DNA from: Peribolospora baueri
Taxonomy: Eukaryota > Basidiomycota > Peribolosporomycetes > Peribolosporales > Peribolosporaceae
NCBI GenBank assembly: GCA_029717555.1
Contig: JAMDHS010000010.1
Span: forward strand, 248,001 to 312,000
DNA length: 64,000 nt
Direction: 5' to 3'
Below, in pieces: positions 50,495 to 61,005 of this stretch. Both the position numbers and the translations under genes were made by a program. A model generated the notes under the pieces. That model ran no database searches. It worked only from the letters and a program-made list of their open reading frames with translations, and was not told where the DNA came from. How positions within the stretch are numbered: the stretch's first letter is position 1; the number at the start of each line of letters is the position of its first letter.

Positions 50495-53400
50495 TCACTT
50501 GAGAAAGTTTTTACTTTTCCAGTAGTCGAGCCACTTCTTCACCTCCTCTCGGTCGATGGGCCGTGCGTTGCGGAGGCTCTCGCTTTCTGAAGTCGCCTTT
50601 TTCGTGCTCAGCTCGTTCATACCCATCGCCTCTCGACCGGGCGCACCCGTGTCGGGCCTGCCGTGCCTGAAGAAGTCGAGCAAGTTCACGGCCGGGTTCG
50701 TCTTGCCGGCGTTTGGGTCCGCCGCGGATTGCTCGAGCCGGTCGAGCCACTGCTGGTAGGGCACGAGGGGGATGTTGAGGAAGTCGGAGACTGCCTGGAG
50801 GACGTCGTGCCAGCTGACCCTTCTCGGGTTGACGATATGCAGAGTCTGGAATGACGAGCGGCGGAATTCGATGAGAGCTGATGCAGCGATGTCCACAGGC
50901 AACCAGCTGACGGGCTGTAGGACAGTAGAGCCGTGACATGACGCGCGACGCGGTTAACATGCATTACGCAAAGTGGCAGATATACTAGGCGAACTCACAT
51001 CGCCCCCGTCGGGGAGGATGCCCATCTCTTGACCGGAACGAACGAGCAAGGGCACCCAGTCGGTAGTGGCCCACGCGCCGCTTGGGGTGCTTCCCGAAAG
51101 CTGTCCGATCCTGACATTGGTCGTCTTGACGGGTGTGCGCTGTGCGACTATTTCGAGGATCTTCTCACCGACAGCCTTGCCTTCACCGTAGCCGTTGCCA
51201 ACAGCGACGCGAAGGTCCTCTAGCGGTTCTTCGGGAACTGGATCCGGTGAGGTCCAGGACGAAACCGTCGCGATGGAAGACGTGAACAGGATCCGAGGCG
51301 GAATCGGCAATGGGGAGCGAATGGCCAGGCGCGCGAGGTTGGAGACAGACTCGAGCTGCGGAGTGAAAGAGCTCAGGGCAATGTTGAAGTCGAGTCGCCA
51401 GGCGTTGTGAATTATCAATGTCGTGCTGGTGCGAATCTGTCAAGGAAAATGTTGCGACGTTGAGTCCAAACCCGGAGAGATCGCTCGTCCCGCAACGACT
51501 CGTCTCGGACTCACCTCGTTGAAGAGGTTTGGTGAAATGCCCAGATCCTCTCTTTCTATATCGCCCTCGATCAGGTGGACCTTCTCGCTCGAGAGCACTT
51601 CGTCACCCGCGCCTTTCCTTCCAAGCCTATCATCGAGCGTCTGCACCTGTCTCTCTCTGAGGGACCTTCCAGAAGGAGACCGGCGGTTGAGGGCGTAAAT
51701 CCGTTTGACGCTCGCTGTCTCCACCAACTGAGCCAAAAGATGGCTTCCGAGACCGCCGGTAGAACCCGTCAAGATAACCACTTCCTCGTCTTCGGGAGGC
51801 TGCTTGAGAGCGGGATCGGGAGTATGAGCCGGCAAGTCGGCCGTGTACTTCTCTATGGCTTCCTTCATGAGCTGGACCTTGTCGCCCGCTGTCACGGATC
51901 CCACAACGTCCTCGTTGTCGGGCGACTGCGCGATGGCAGAGATGAAAGACGCCAGCGAGGCGATGGTCGGGTTCTGGAAAACCACATTGGGGGGAATCGA
52001 TGCAGTTGGGACGTCCGCTTTGCGCAGGGCGGACAAGATGGAGTTGCGGATGTAGGTGGCTTGAAGGCTACACACGCAGGGACCATCTCTCTCTAAGCCG
52101 TCTCGCTCGTCACGTTGAAAATATAAGCCAAAGGAGACTTACCTGTCGACACCGTTCAAGAATAAATCAGCCTCCTCGTCCAGGACGCCCCTCCTCTCCT
52201 TCTTTCCGCCTTCCATCACCCTGGCCACGACCCGTGCGACAAAGTTCTTCGTCTCCTCCTTATTCCATTCTTTCGGGGGCTCCACGTCTGCAGCTACCTC
52301 AGCTGAGGTCTCCGCAGCGGAGTAGATGCGCTCGATCTCGTCTTCGTACGCTGCCAGCGTCCTCTTCCTGATGACGGTGCGCTTCGGGGTCATGACGAAA
52401 GGCTTGTCGGGATGAGCGACGGCGATCATCTTTACGGAATGTCCATAGCGAGCATCAGTCAGCCAGGTCGCTCTTCCACTTTCCTGCCTCCCTGCACGCC
52501 CGCTTCGGATCGACGACCCTCTCTACTCACCTCCTTGAACAGGCGGCTATGCTGAGGGCTGAACTCGTTCGCCCTTTCGACCATCGGCCATATTGCGTTC
52601 CTGAACTCGGCCAGCTTTTTCTCGTCCCTGGGGTCGAACTCGTGTCCGGGAGAGGGCTCAATCAAGATGCCGTTCTGGGCCCTAGCTCGACCGAACATGA
52701 CCGCATGCGAGACGAGGGGCGACTCGGTGATGATGCCTTCGATGGGGCCGGGGTTCGTCTGGACGCCGAAGCGACACGCGATGTCATGCGCGTAAGCATG
52801 GGGCAACCCGAGGGTCCATGATCATGAAGAAACGCACCTTCTCTCCGGTGGACAGCATGATCTGGTCATCCAGACGTCCGACAACCTTCCAGAGCTCAGG
52901 ATTCGTCGGATCTGAATAGTAGAGCGCGCGAGATCAATAAGCGTGAATAAGCGCGCACCCTTGGCCCATGGTGGCTTCCCATTGGCGACGCTTGCGGCGG
53001 AGTTGCACTCACGGCGAGCAATGAGATCGCTGGACGCGTATGCTCGTTCTCCTTCAATGTTGTACACGGCGGGAGAATAGACGTCGTTCGCCTGTGCGCG
53101 ACCCACACGGACCGATAATCTGAGTGCCTGGTGCGGACTGTCCCAAAGCCTGGTCATTCAATCCGCTACATACCACAAGAATGAGCTCATAATTGCCGCT
53201 GCCGTCATCTTGAGGACGGAGCCTCATATCCTGCTGAGGATTGAAGGAGAAGTACTCCCAGTCCTTCGACGGCGGGCTGCCACGCGGAGGAAGTTCCCAT
53301 TTAGCGGGGCTGCTGAATTCGGTGGCACCATATACGGTGTGGAGCTGGACGTTCCTAGAAACCAGCCTCTCGCCGACGGGGTAAGGGAGCGGGCCGCCGC

Positions 53401-53978
53401 CAAACATCTAAGCGCAGAGAAAAGAGAGACAGAGGACGGATGACGGTGTCAGGCTCCCGGATCCTGGATCAAACAGATCGACCGTAGAATAGCACGCATG
53501 TGCGATATTTACCACGAGCTGGAGGGTCGAAAGATACTTCATCGCTTCCTCGTCCTTCGACCACTCCTGTCAGATGAAGACGTATACGTGCATGCCGCCA
53601 TTAGACCTTGGCGTAAAGCTTTCCCACTCTCTCTCTCCCCCCCCCTCTTTCAACGGGCACGTGCCGAAGCGCACCTCCAAAAACGAAGGAACCATGATGG
53701 TCATGGTGCTTCTAGTCCTCTTGACCGCGCGCAAGGTCACTTCATGCGTCGGGACGGTGGCGGGACCTCCGGGACGGAAGAGGCCGGGAATAGAGCCCGT
53801 GGTGAGAGGGGCCATGATGTGGAACCAGATGCCGAGGGCGTGAAAGCCAGGAAGAGAGGGAGCGCCGACGAGCTGTCCGCACATGTCGCCGTTTCCGTAC
53901 CAAAAGAATCGGGAAAAGCAGACGAAAATGCCGTGCGTGTACGGTATCGGCTTAGGGAAAGCGGTCGAGCCTGAGTGT

Positions 53979-54022
<44 letters not shown>

Positions 54023-54949
54023 AGTTGAGGATGGAGGGAAGAATAGGATATGTGACCGGCCGTGCCTTGACCGACCGCACGATCGTCCGGAGAAGGAAGG
54101 GGACATGGGAGGATCGCCGGCTTGGCTGCGCTCACCGGAAGAATGCATGATCATGGCGAGGTCGTCTTCGCCACGATGGACAAACTTGGGCAGGTACTCG
54201 AACTCGTCCTCCTCCTTGCCTTGAGGGCCAAACTGGGGGTAGAGAGTCTCGAAGCGGGGCGCCTGCATGACGTTGATACGCACGCTGCCCGCGTCCTTGC
54301 CCTCGCTCGTCAACTGGCGCGCCCACTCCTCCTCCACGGCTCGCACGGTGTTCGTCATGGCGTCCCCACCTCCGGTCACGATGTCCCTCGTTCCTGTCTT
54401 CCTGAGCAGGTGGACGATGGCCAAGACCGAGTTACGGGTGGAGATGGGGAAGGAGACATGCCCGGCTCGCATGATGGCGTGGTTGATAGTGGTGTAGGTA
54501 AAGTTGTCGATGGCGGCCAAGATGGCCACGTTCTTGGCCTCGGCAACCGACGTAACGGGGTCCTTCTGGCCGAGCTGGTTGAGGATGGCTCGAGCGCCGC
54601 GATGGATGGCGCGATTGTACTCGGCATACGTCACCTTGCCCCGTCGATCCTCTCCGGGCGCTTCTTGGACGTTCAACGGGGGCTCCCAAACGGCCACGAG
54701 ATGGTCCTTGCTCTTCTCAGCATGGTGCTCTATCATCTCTGGGATGTTCAGCGTACCGTCCACGGCGGGTGGCGTCCAGGTCTTGTTCTCAGGCGAGACG
54801 CCCTGCGGGTTGGTCATCCGGAGCGGCAGGCCCGTGTCCTTCACGGGGTGACCACCCGCTCGCAGGTAAATTTCTCCGGCGTGTTCCTCTTTCGACGGAG
54901 TAGGCGCCGCCTGTCCGGCTGGATTGGGAGGTGCAGTTGCTGTAGACAT
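50495..54949 (-). CDS. NRPS-like adenylate-forming reductase (A-T-R)
   Basis: Such enzymes activate a carboxylic or amino acid as an adenylate, load it on a phosphopantetheine arm and reduce it to an aldehyde or alcohol. Eleven exons (54949-54136, 53970-53675, 53566-53513, 53407-53174, 53091-53013, 52911-52838, 52758-52531, 52429-52143, 52067-51515, 51436-50999, 50914-50495) give 1158 residues. The A domain has HSSGSTAFPKPIPYTHG (A3), VYGATEF (A5) and VGRLDDQIMLSTGEK (A8). The carrier site is LFLNGVDSLQ with Ser689; its codon is cut by an intron. The reductase has the NADP loop VVILTGSTGGLGSHLLAQLV (about 785-804) and a Tyr-x3-Lys site in GYGEGKAVGE. There is no condensation domain. Substrate unknown. 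The first intron ends in a 43-nt pure C tract. Start: the first ATG; the frame opens slightly upstream without one. Confidence 0.92.
53979..54021. repeat. 43-nt G/C homopolymer inside an intron
   Basis: An unbroken run of 43 G on the plus strand, that is 43 C on the coding strand, ending 8 bases before the 3' splice site (CACACTCAG) of the reductase's first intron. It takes the place of the polypyrimidine tract. Confidence 0.97.
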
Positions 54950-55013
54950 GGTAGCCAAGGGATTCCTTGAGGTGAGTGGTAGAGCGCGGGCAGTGTTGGG
55001 GGGGGGGGATCAG

Positions 55014-55260
55014 TCATTTATAATGGCGAGCGCAAATGGCTGCCGCCGTCCCGTCCGGGCGGATTTGTATGGGCTTCGCCTGTTGAGTCAAATTTTACTT
55101 GTCGTCGCTCTGACGAGGCACATACCGGATTAAGCGTTTCCCAGAAATGGACATACAGGGCGGTGTACTGTATGTTCAATCGAAGTGGTTGCCGGCGTCT
55201 TCTTACCCAGCGCCGCTTGAGATCACGGAGCGGCGATGTGTAATCGTCGTCGTCCGACAT
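55014..55260 (-). CDS. 53-residue mini-gene of unknown function
   Basis: Three tiny exons (55260-55207, 55167-55126, 55079-55014) each end or start in phase 0 with good sites (GTAAGAAG, ACATACAG, GTATGTG, CAACAG). The product is 53 residues: MSDDDDYTSPLRDLKRRW, then YTALYVHFWETLNP, then AKPIQIRPDGTAAAICARHY ending in Lys. An acidic start is followed by an aromatic, possibly membrane-associated middle. No family recognised. The stop lies 64 bases upstream of the reductase start on the same strand, so the piece could instead be 5'UTR of that gene. Phase agreement across three exons is the main argument for coding. Confidence 0.45.
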
Positions 55261-55379
55261 GGGGTGTCGGATTTCCGTTCAGATCGTCCAACGTGCCCCG
55301 TCTGACAAGGTCCAAGTCGTCGTCGGTCGTCGGACCGATCAGCCCTCTCCGCCGCTACAGTGCAGAGTGGCCTATATCA

Positions 55380-55712
55380 CAGCCCTTTTCATCATAATTG
55401 CCAGCCGACTACAGAGAGGGTGTGTCGGTCAAAACCAAAAGGGTAAACAGCGAGAGCGTCCAGCTGCACAGCGAACTCCATCAGCTCACTGCAGACCCGG
55501 AAGACCGCAAGGTATCCCTCATCTTGATCCCAGCCCGGAGCACTGTGCGACCGGGCGAAGCGACTCACCAGTAGCAAGAGGATCACCGTAGACGCTACCC
55601 ACCTCGAGGACCTTTACCTCATGTCCTCCCGCCTGTTCAGCGTCATTGGCACGCAGATCAGGCTTGTGGAGCAACTCTTCGCGTCCGTGGCCGCGCTGAG
55701 GGAGGAACTGTG
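55380..55712 (+). CDS. Possible small coiled-coil protein, 3' part only
   Basis: Tentative. Two segments look like helical coding sequence: one near 55445-55511 (VQLHSELHQLTADPEDRK) that ends at a GTATCC donor, and one near 55580-55712 (DATHLEDLYLMSSRLFSVIG, then RLVEQLFASVAALREEL and a TGA). A frame-keeping acceptor (AGCAAG) precedes 55582. The 5' exon and start codon could not be found; the region diverges from the 53-residue mini-gene. Function unknown. Confidence 0.25.
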
Positions 55713-56036
55713 ACAGCTGCAAGACGAGAAGGCACGGACGCTCGAAGGATATGAGCACTTGTACAGTCAGATTAGGGCTAGCTTGCTTCCTTCCCTACCC
55801 TCGCCCGAGGTCGACCTTATCAGTGCACACATCTGCCCCTATCGTCCCTTCTCCGACCTCGCATCTCCGACCCTGTCCACTGAACACACGTTTTCGCAGC
55901 AGCCCTCTTCCCACGATTAGCATGCCACTTAGCCCCTTTAGGTCGCACTTCGGCCTGTACTTATGTACTTTAAACAGAATCAATCAATCGATCGATCGAT
56001 GCCTCGTCGTTCGCCTCCAACTGTCCTTCCAAAGCC
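55713..56036. other. Upstream region of kynureninase
   Basis: Promoter/5'UTR interval with a C/T-rich stretch (55770-55910) and a short ATCG repeat just before the start codon (about 55982-56000). No gene seen. Confidence 0.55.
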
Positions 56037-58090
56037 ATGTCTTCATCCGATTCAGCTGCCTTCGACTTGAAGGCGGAGGCACACCGCCACAGCCTTGGCG
56101 AGTCCTCGCGCTTCGACGAGGCCCTTGCTGCCAAGCTCGATCTTGAGGATTCTCTGCAGGCTCTCAGGTCCGAGTTCCGCTTTCCCTCGAAAGCGACAGT
56201 CGGGGTCAAAGGCAAGTGTTGCGCAAGTTCGCCCATTCTCGGGCCAGCATCCCAGGACTGACGTATTGTATGAAGGTCTGGATACAACAGATGTGCCCCA
56301 CTCGGAGCCTTCCGTATACATGTGCGGCAACTCGCTGGGCCTGCAGTCGCGGCGATCGGCCGAGCTTGTTCGAGAGGAGCTGGATGTATGGGCCACCCGG
56401 TACGTTTATGAATGTGATCACCAAGCTTGGTTGCTCTTAAATACCTGCTACGGCCTCCATTGTAATTTGCACGATCGGTTCTTTTTTGTCGATCTTACAG
56501 AGGAGTCCTTGGTCATTTTGACCACCCGCACGGCCGACCGTGGGCGCGAATCGAAGAGAAAGTCGTGGAGACGATGGCAGACCTCGTCGGTGAGCAAAAA
56601 AAAAGAAAAAAAACATGCACTCAGGTGGAATTTAGCTTTTAATTCATTTATCCTTTTTTACTGCCAGGCGCCAAACCATCCGAAGTCATCGCGATGGCGA
56701 CCCTCACGCAGAATTTGCATACTATGCTGCATACGTTCTACAGGCCTACGGTTCAAAGGCACAAGATCATGTTCGAAGAAAAGGCCTTTCCGAGCGATCA
56801 GGTGAGCACTCTAAGCACATGTCAGAGATGATGGGCCTGTTATCAACAAAAGCGCTGTGATCCGAGCCAGCTAATGTTTTTGATATTGCACCTGGGTCCG
56901 CCCACTAGTACGCCATAGCATCTCAAATTGCCCTCCGTTCCTCGGAAGCTCTCCCCTTATCCCCTTCCACGTCATTGAAGCCCATCGCTCCGCGCAAAGA
57001 CGAGCGGACACTCCGAACGGAGGACATACTACAGGAGCTAGAGCGCTCCGGAAACGAAATCGCGCTGCTGTTGCTGAGCGGCGTGCAATATTACACTGGC
57101 CAGTTGTTTGACATAGAGAAGATTACATCAAAGGCGAAGGAGATGGTGAGTGCGCTGTCGTCAGCTCCGAAGGAAGCTTGTGAGCTCATTTGTCCGGTAT
57201 TCGTATGAGACTCTCAGGGAGTGATAGTTGGTTGGGACTTAGCCCACGCAGCTGCCAACGTCCCGCTCGCCCTGCACGATTGGAACGTCGACTTTGCGGT
57301 GTGGTGCACATACAAATACCTCAACTCTGGGCCAGGAGGTATTGCTGGAGCCTTCGTGCACGAACGATGGGGCAACAAGGCAGATGAAGTCATCAGGCCG
57401 GCCGGTTGGTGGGGACATGACCGCTCTACACGGTTCGCCATGCCCGATACCTTCCAACCTCTTCCAGGAGCTGCAGGCTTCCAAGTCTCCAACCCGTCCG
57501 TCCTCGACATGGTGTCTTTGCTCGGTAGTTTGGAGACGTTTGCTAGAGTGGACTCTCTGGCGGCCCGGGTGGAGACACCGCAATCGACGCCGGGACGCAT
57601 CGGATACGGCAAGATCATGCCACGACTGCGGGCCAAGAGCCGGAGGTTGACGGCATACCTCGAAGCGCTTCTGACGTCTCCCGAGTTCATGACGGGAGAA
57701 AAGCGACCGCTTCCTGTGGCGATCATAACACCCTTAAACCCGGACGAGCGCGGAGCTCAGCTGTCCATCCTCATCAGAGACGATGGGCTAACGGGACCAT
57801 CCATGTCCGATGCCGCTGATCAGGTGACGGGAAGCCACGAGGAGCATGCAGGCGGCGACGTACCCGAGCCTTGCCGCCCCATGACGCTGGTCGCCCGCGT
57901 GAACAGGCGTCTCCAGGCTCGAGGCATCGTCGGAGACGTGCGCAACCCTGACATGCTGCGCTTGGCGCCTGCTCCTCTTTACAACTCATTTCTAGATGTG
58001 TGGAAGACGGCGTTTGGCCTTCGGGAGGCCCTTCGTGCCGAGGTTGACAGTGATGGATGGGAAGAATCGGTTGGCAATCTAAGGATCTAG
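56037..58090 (+). CDS. BNA5: Kynureninase
   Basis: Kynureninase is a cytosolic PLP enzyme that cleaves kynurenine or 3-hydroxykynurenine to (hydroxy)anthranilate plus alanine, in tryptophan degradation and de novo NAD synthesis. Six exons (56037-56204, 56248-56399, 56501-56589, 56668-56801, 56909-57145, 57218-58090) give 550 residues. Motifs: [90 protein letters not shown], the PLP lysine (about Lys293) in [12 protein letters not shown], and [11 protein letters not shown]. The C-terminus has [20 protein letters not shown]. About 50 extra residues lie in a loop before that segment (acidic, near 490). The first intron donor is weak (GTCAAAGG), chosen for phase; the nearby GCAAGT would not keep frame. 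Confidence 0.9.
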
Positions 58091-58748
58091 ACCTTTTATT
58101 GTCCTTGTTCCCCGGTCTCTTGACAGAATTGGAAGTAGAGCGTTGGAGAAGCTGGAATGCAGGAATGATACAGAGCAGATCCTTCTCAGTTTGCCGAAAG
58201 ACGGTTCCCATCAGTAGACCTTGCTCTACGCACGAGACGCTCGAGGCTACGATCCAAAGGTGACTGAGAGGGAAGAGAGGAGAGAAAGGATCGTGTGTCG
58301 GGTGCGATACCGCCCGCAGGCAAGCAAGAAATCGAGCACCCGGAAGGTCATGGAGACGCGACCGCTCGCCACCTCGATTCCAACACCCCATAGCAGCCGC
58401 GATCAACCTAATGTACAATACTCGGATAGGTACCCTCCGTCGAGCTCACTCGCCCGAGCTCGGAGGTTGCACGGTAGAAACACACGTCCATGCCTTTCGC
58501 TCCTGGGTTCGGTACCTGGCGCGAAAGGAAGGAAGGAAGAAGGGAGGAAGGGAGGAAGGAAGGAAGGAAAGGAGACTGGGTTTCCACAGGGAGGACAGAT
58601 GTGATAGATATGTAGGCAAGAACGGTAAAAAAAACAAGAGTATGTTCTTGACCGACAAGAAACAAAACGGCAGCGAGGGTGGGAAGGACGAAACGAATCC
58701 GACGAATCCCGTTAAGGGTCCTTCGGCGTACCATGGTCGATCAGTATC
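58091..58748. other. Convergent intergenic region with GGAA tract
   Basis: Between the kynureninase stop and the end of the next minus-strand gene. Open frames lack motifs. A GGAA/GGGA purine tract runs from about 58521 to 58575. Confidence 0.55.
58521..58575. repeat. GGAA/GGGA purine microsatellite
   Basis: Roughly 13 tandem four-base units, mostly GGAA and GGGA, all purine on the plus strand. Confidence 0.9.
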
Positions 58749-60119
58749 TTAGCCTGAAGCGAGGTCGGTGGGGGTGAGAAAAAAGAGGCGAGTTTGATGC
58801 GCATAAGGAAGATAGGCGATGTGAGAAAAAGAAAAGACACCAAACCACATCATGAGCTCAACGTCAGGATTGAACTGGCTCGACATTTTCAAGCAGTTCG
58901 AATGGGGTCTGAATCTGTACCCGAGTTGAGGGAGAGGGGAAGAAGATGAAGCGCAATCATGCAGAAAAAGCTCTACTCACCTGGCCCTCCTCATCGCTCT
59001 CCCACTCGGTCCCAACGGCGGCGGGCTCTCCTCCCTCTCTACGCCCAGACTGACGGAAGGGCTCCCAGGCCCACCGCCAGCGCCGGGCGTATGTCCTGCA
59101 GGTCCCCCTGCAGATGCGGCTGCGGAGCCATTGAGGAAAGCGGGGGAGGATGCGTCTGCACCTTCGCCTGCGTCGACTTGACCCGTCAGAGAAGGGTCCT
59201 CGAGGACGGATTGAGTTGGATCTGCGCAAAAGCTGTAGTACTCCTCACTGCCCTTGTCCACCATGAACCTTAGGGTGCACGCGGTCGGCAAAGGGCAGGA
59301 CAAGAGGGAGTTATGGATAAGGAACGATCGAAGAAGGTGCAAGATGAGTGAACGGGCGCGGTTTGAAAATCCTGTGATATGGGTGCGATGCAGAGCATTT
59401 GAGAGAATGGAAAGGATGGGAGGACATACATTCCAGTTGCGGTATCCCACTGCGGACCCCGTTGTTTCCGTGCCCAAATGAGTAGAGAGTTCCTGGAAGT
59501 CCATGGGAGGCGCGAGAAGGGGTGAGAGCGGAAGGGAGAGAGTAAAACGGACGACGAAGACGTAGACAACCCATGTGGATGAGCTGACCATCTCTGCGCG
59601 TAACGAGGCTAACTAACTCTGCATCTCTTCACACCTCACTCCCTGTCCTCCACGAACTCACCACTCCGCCGCACTAGTCGCCGCCCTCATCTTTACATCG
59701 TACTCCATGACACCGTCGCCTCCGCCTCCTCCCTTGGGCGTGCCACTCCCCGGTCCTGCCGAAACCATTCCTGACCCTGGCCCTGATCCAGCGCCGGAGC
59801 TGGCTAACGAGGTGGCACCACCTCCTGTTGCCGCACCGTTCGCAGCGGCATCCGCACTGTCCAAGCCGAGCGGTGTCGAAGAAGCGGCCGCGGTGGATTG
59901 GGATTGCGACGCCGGGGCTGACGTTTGCGCTGCGACGAGAACGGCGTTGGAGGGAGAAGGCGAACCGTGGTTCGTTGCCGAGGCGGCAAGCTTGGCAGCT
60001 TGGTGATGGTTATAGCTGTGGCTGTGATTGTGATGGAGGTGGTGTTGGAGCGGAGCGACGGGTTCGACCTTTGGCACACGCAGCACGATGTTGCGTTTCG
60101 GTCTTCGAGCCGGCGCCAT
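58749..60119 (-). CDS. His/Ala-rich nuclear-type protein of unknown function
   Basis: Likely exons 60119-59662, 59492-59430, 59268-58981 and 58914-58749 keep phase (about 324 residues). The start MAPARRPKRNIVLRVPK is basic and could be a nuclear signal. A His-rich stretch (HHLHHNHSHSYNHHQ) and 100 residues of Ala/Ser/Gly repeats follow. The only well-ordered part spans exons 2-3: WNSLLIWARKQRGPQWDTAT, then GMFMVDKGSEEYYSF, followed by a Gly/Ala-rich acidic tail. I do not recognise the family. The C-terminus is uncertain: a different frame across the last splice would end EWESDEEGQIQTPFELLENV, which looks more protein-like, but I cannot find an intron that reaches it. Confidence 0.5.
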
Positions 60120-61005
60120 TACGTACAATACGCTAGCGAGATTCTATCCTATCGGCCGTGCACAAGGGGAGTAACCGGGCGCGGTCGGGTCGCGCAAGCA
60201 GGCGAAAATGAGCGGTGCGCAGGCGGGCGCTGGCGCCTGAGGAGCGTAAAGCGTTTGCTCGAGATGGACGGCTGAGAAATGCGAGAGACGTGCGTACGCG
60301 GCGATCCACGCGCGGCACCGGTCGGAGCGTAACAACGTGGAAAAAGGTTCCCTCCTGGAGACGTGGACGAGCAGGACAAGGCGTTCGTAACTCGCGTCGC
60401 CGCGGAGCGAGCCGCAGCCGTCAGCCCCGCCAGAGCCGCTTAGCGCCGTCGACGTCAACGAAGGATAACTTGCACGCACGTGACGTCATTCGGCTCGAGC
60501 CTCCATTGCGAGGGGGCGAGTGGCATGCTCGCCGGCCAACGAGTCCCATCCTTCCCCGTCCATCGACACGCGCAGTAATCAAGTTGGTTGCGAATGGACA
60601 CACGAGCCAGGCTCCACCTTGCGCTTGTGGCGCAGGAATCGATGTGAGAGCGAGCGAGCGATTCGGGCAGCTGCCAGGTTGCACGGGGAAGGAAGTAACC
60701 GGGGTATGGCCGGGGTCTAGCACCGCTCAAATAAATGCATGTCTTGGACGGGCCACTGCAGAATAATGTGGACGAGCGTCCGCGCATCGCGCTTCCCCTT
60801 TGAGTAGAGCAGGCGACCTTATCAGTCGAGCGCAGCCGGTCGATAACCGAGTTGCTACATTCATTATATAGAGCCGGCCCGCTTTGCTCCAGAGGCAAGT
60901 CTCTACACCCCGGCCGTCGTGACGAATACCAACGACCCGTACTTACCCTTGTCCGCACTCCCTTGACTTCGATTCGGACAAGGACAGGTGTGACCATGAC
61001 CACGA
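60120..61005. other. Divergent upstream region, no clear gene
   Basis: Holds the promoters of the His-rich gene (-) and the O-methyltransferase (+), and probably the unlocated first exon of the latter. Long Arg-rich frames on both strands look like GC-driven shadows. Confidence 0.45.

Noticed and set aside
56205-56247. GC-AG intron (AAAG/GCAAGT) in kynureninase
   Set aside because: The site looks classical, but using it with the only nearby acceptor breaks the frame; a weak GT donor seven bases upstream keeps it.
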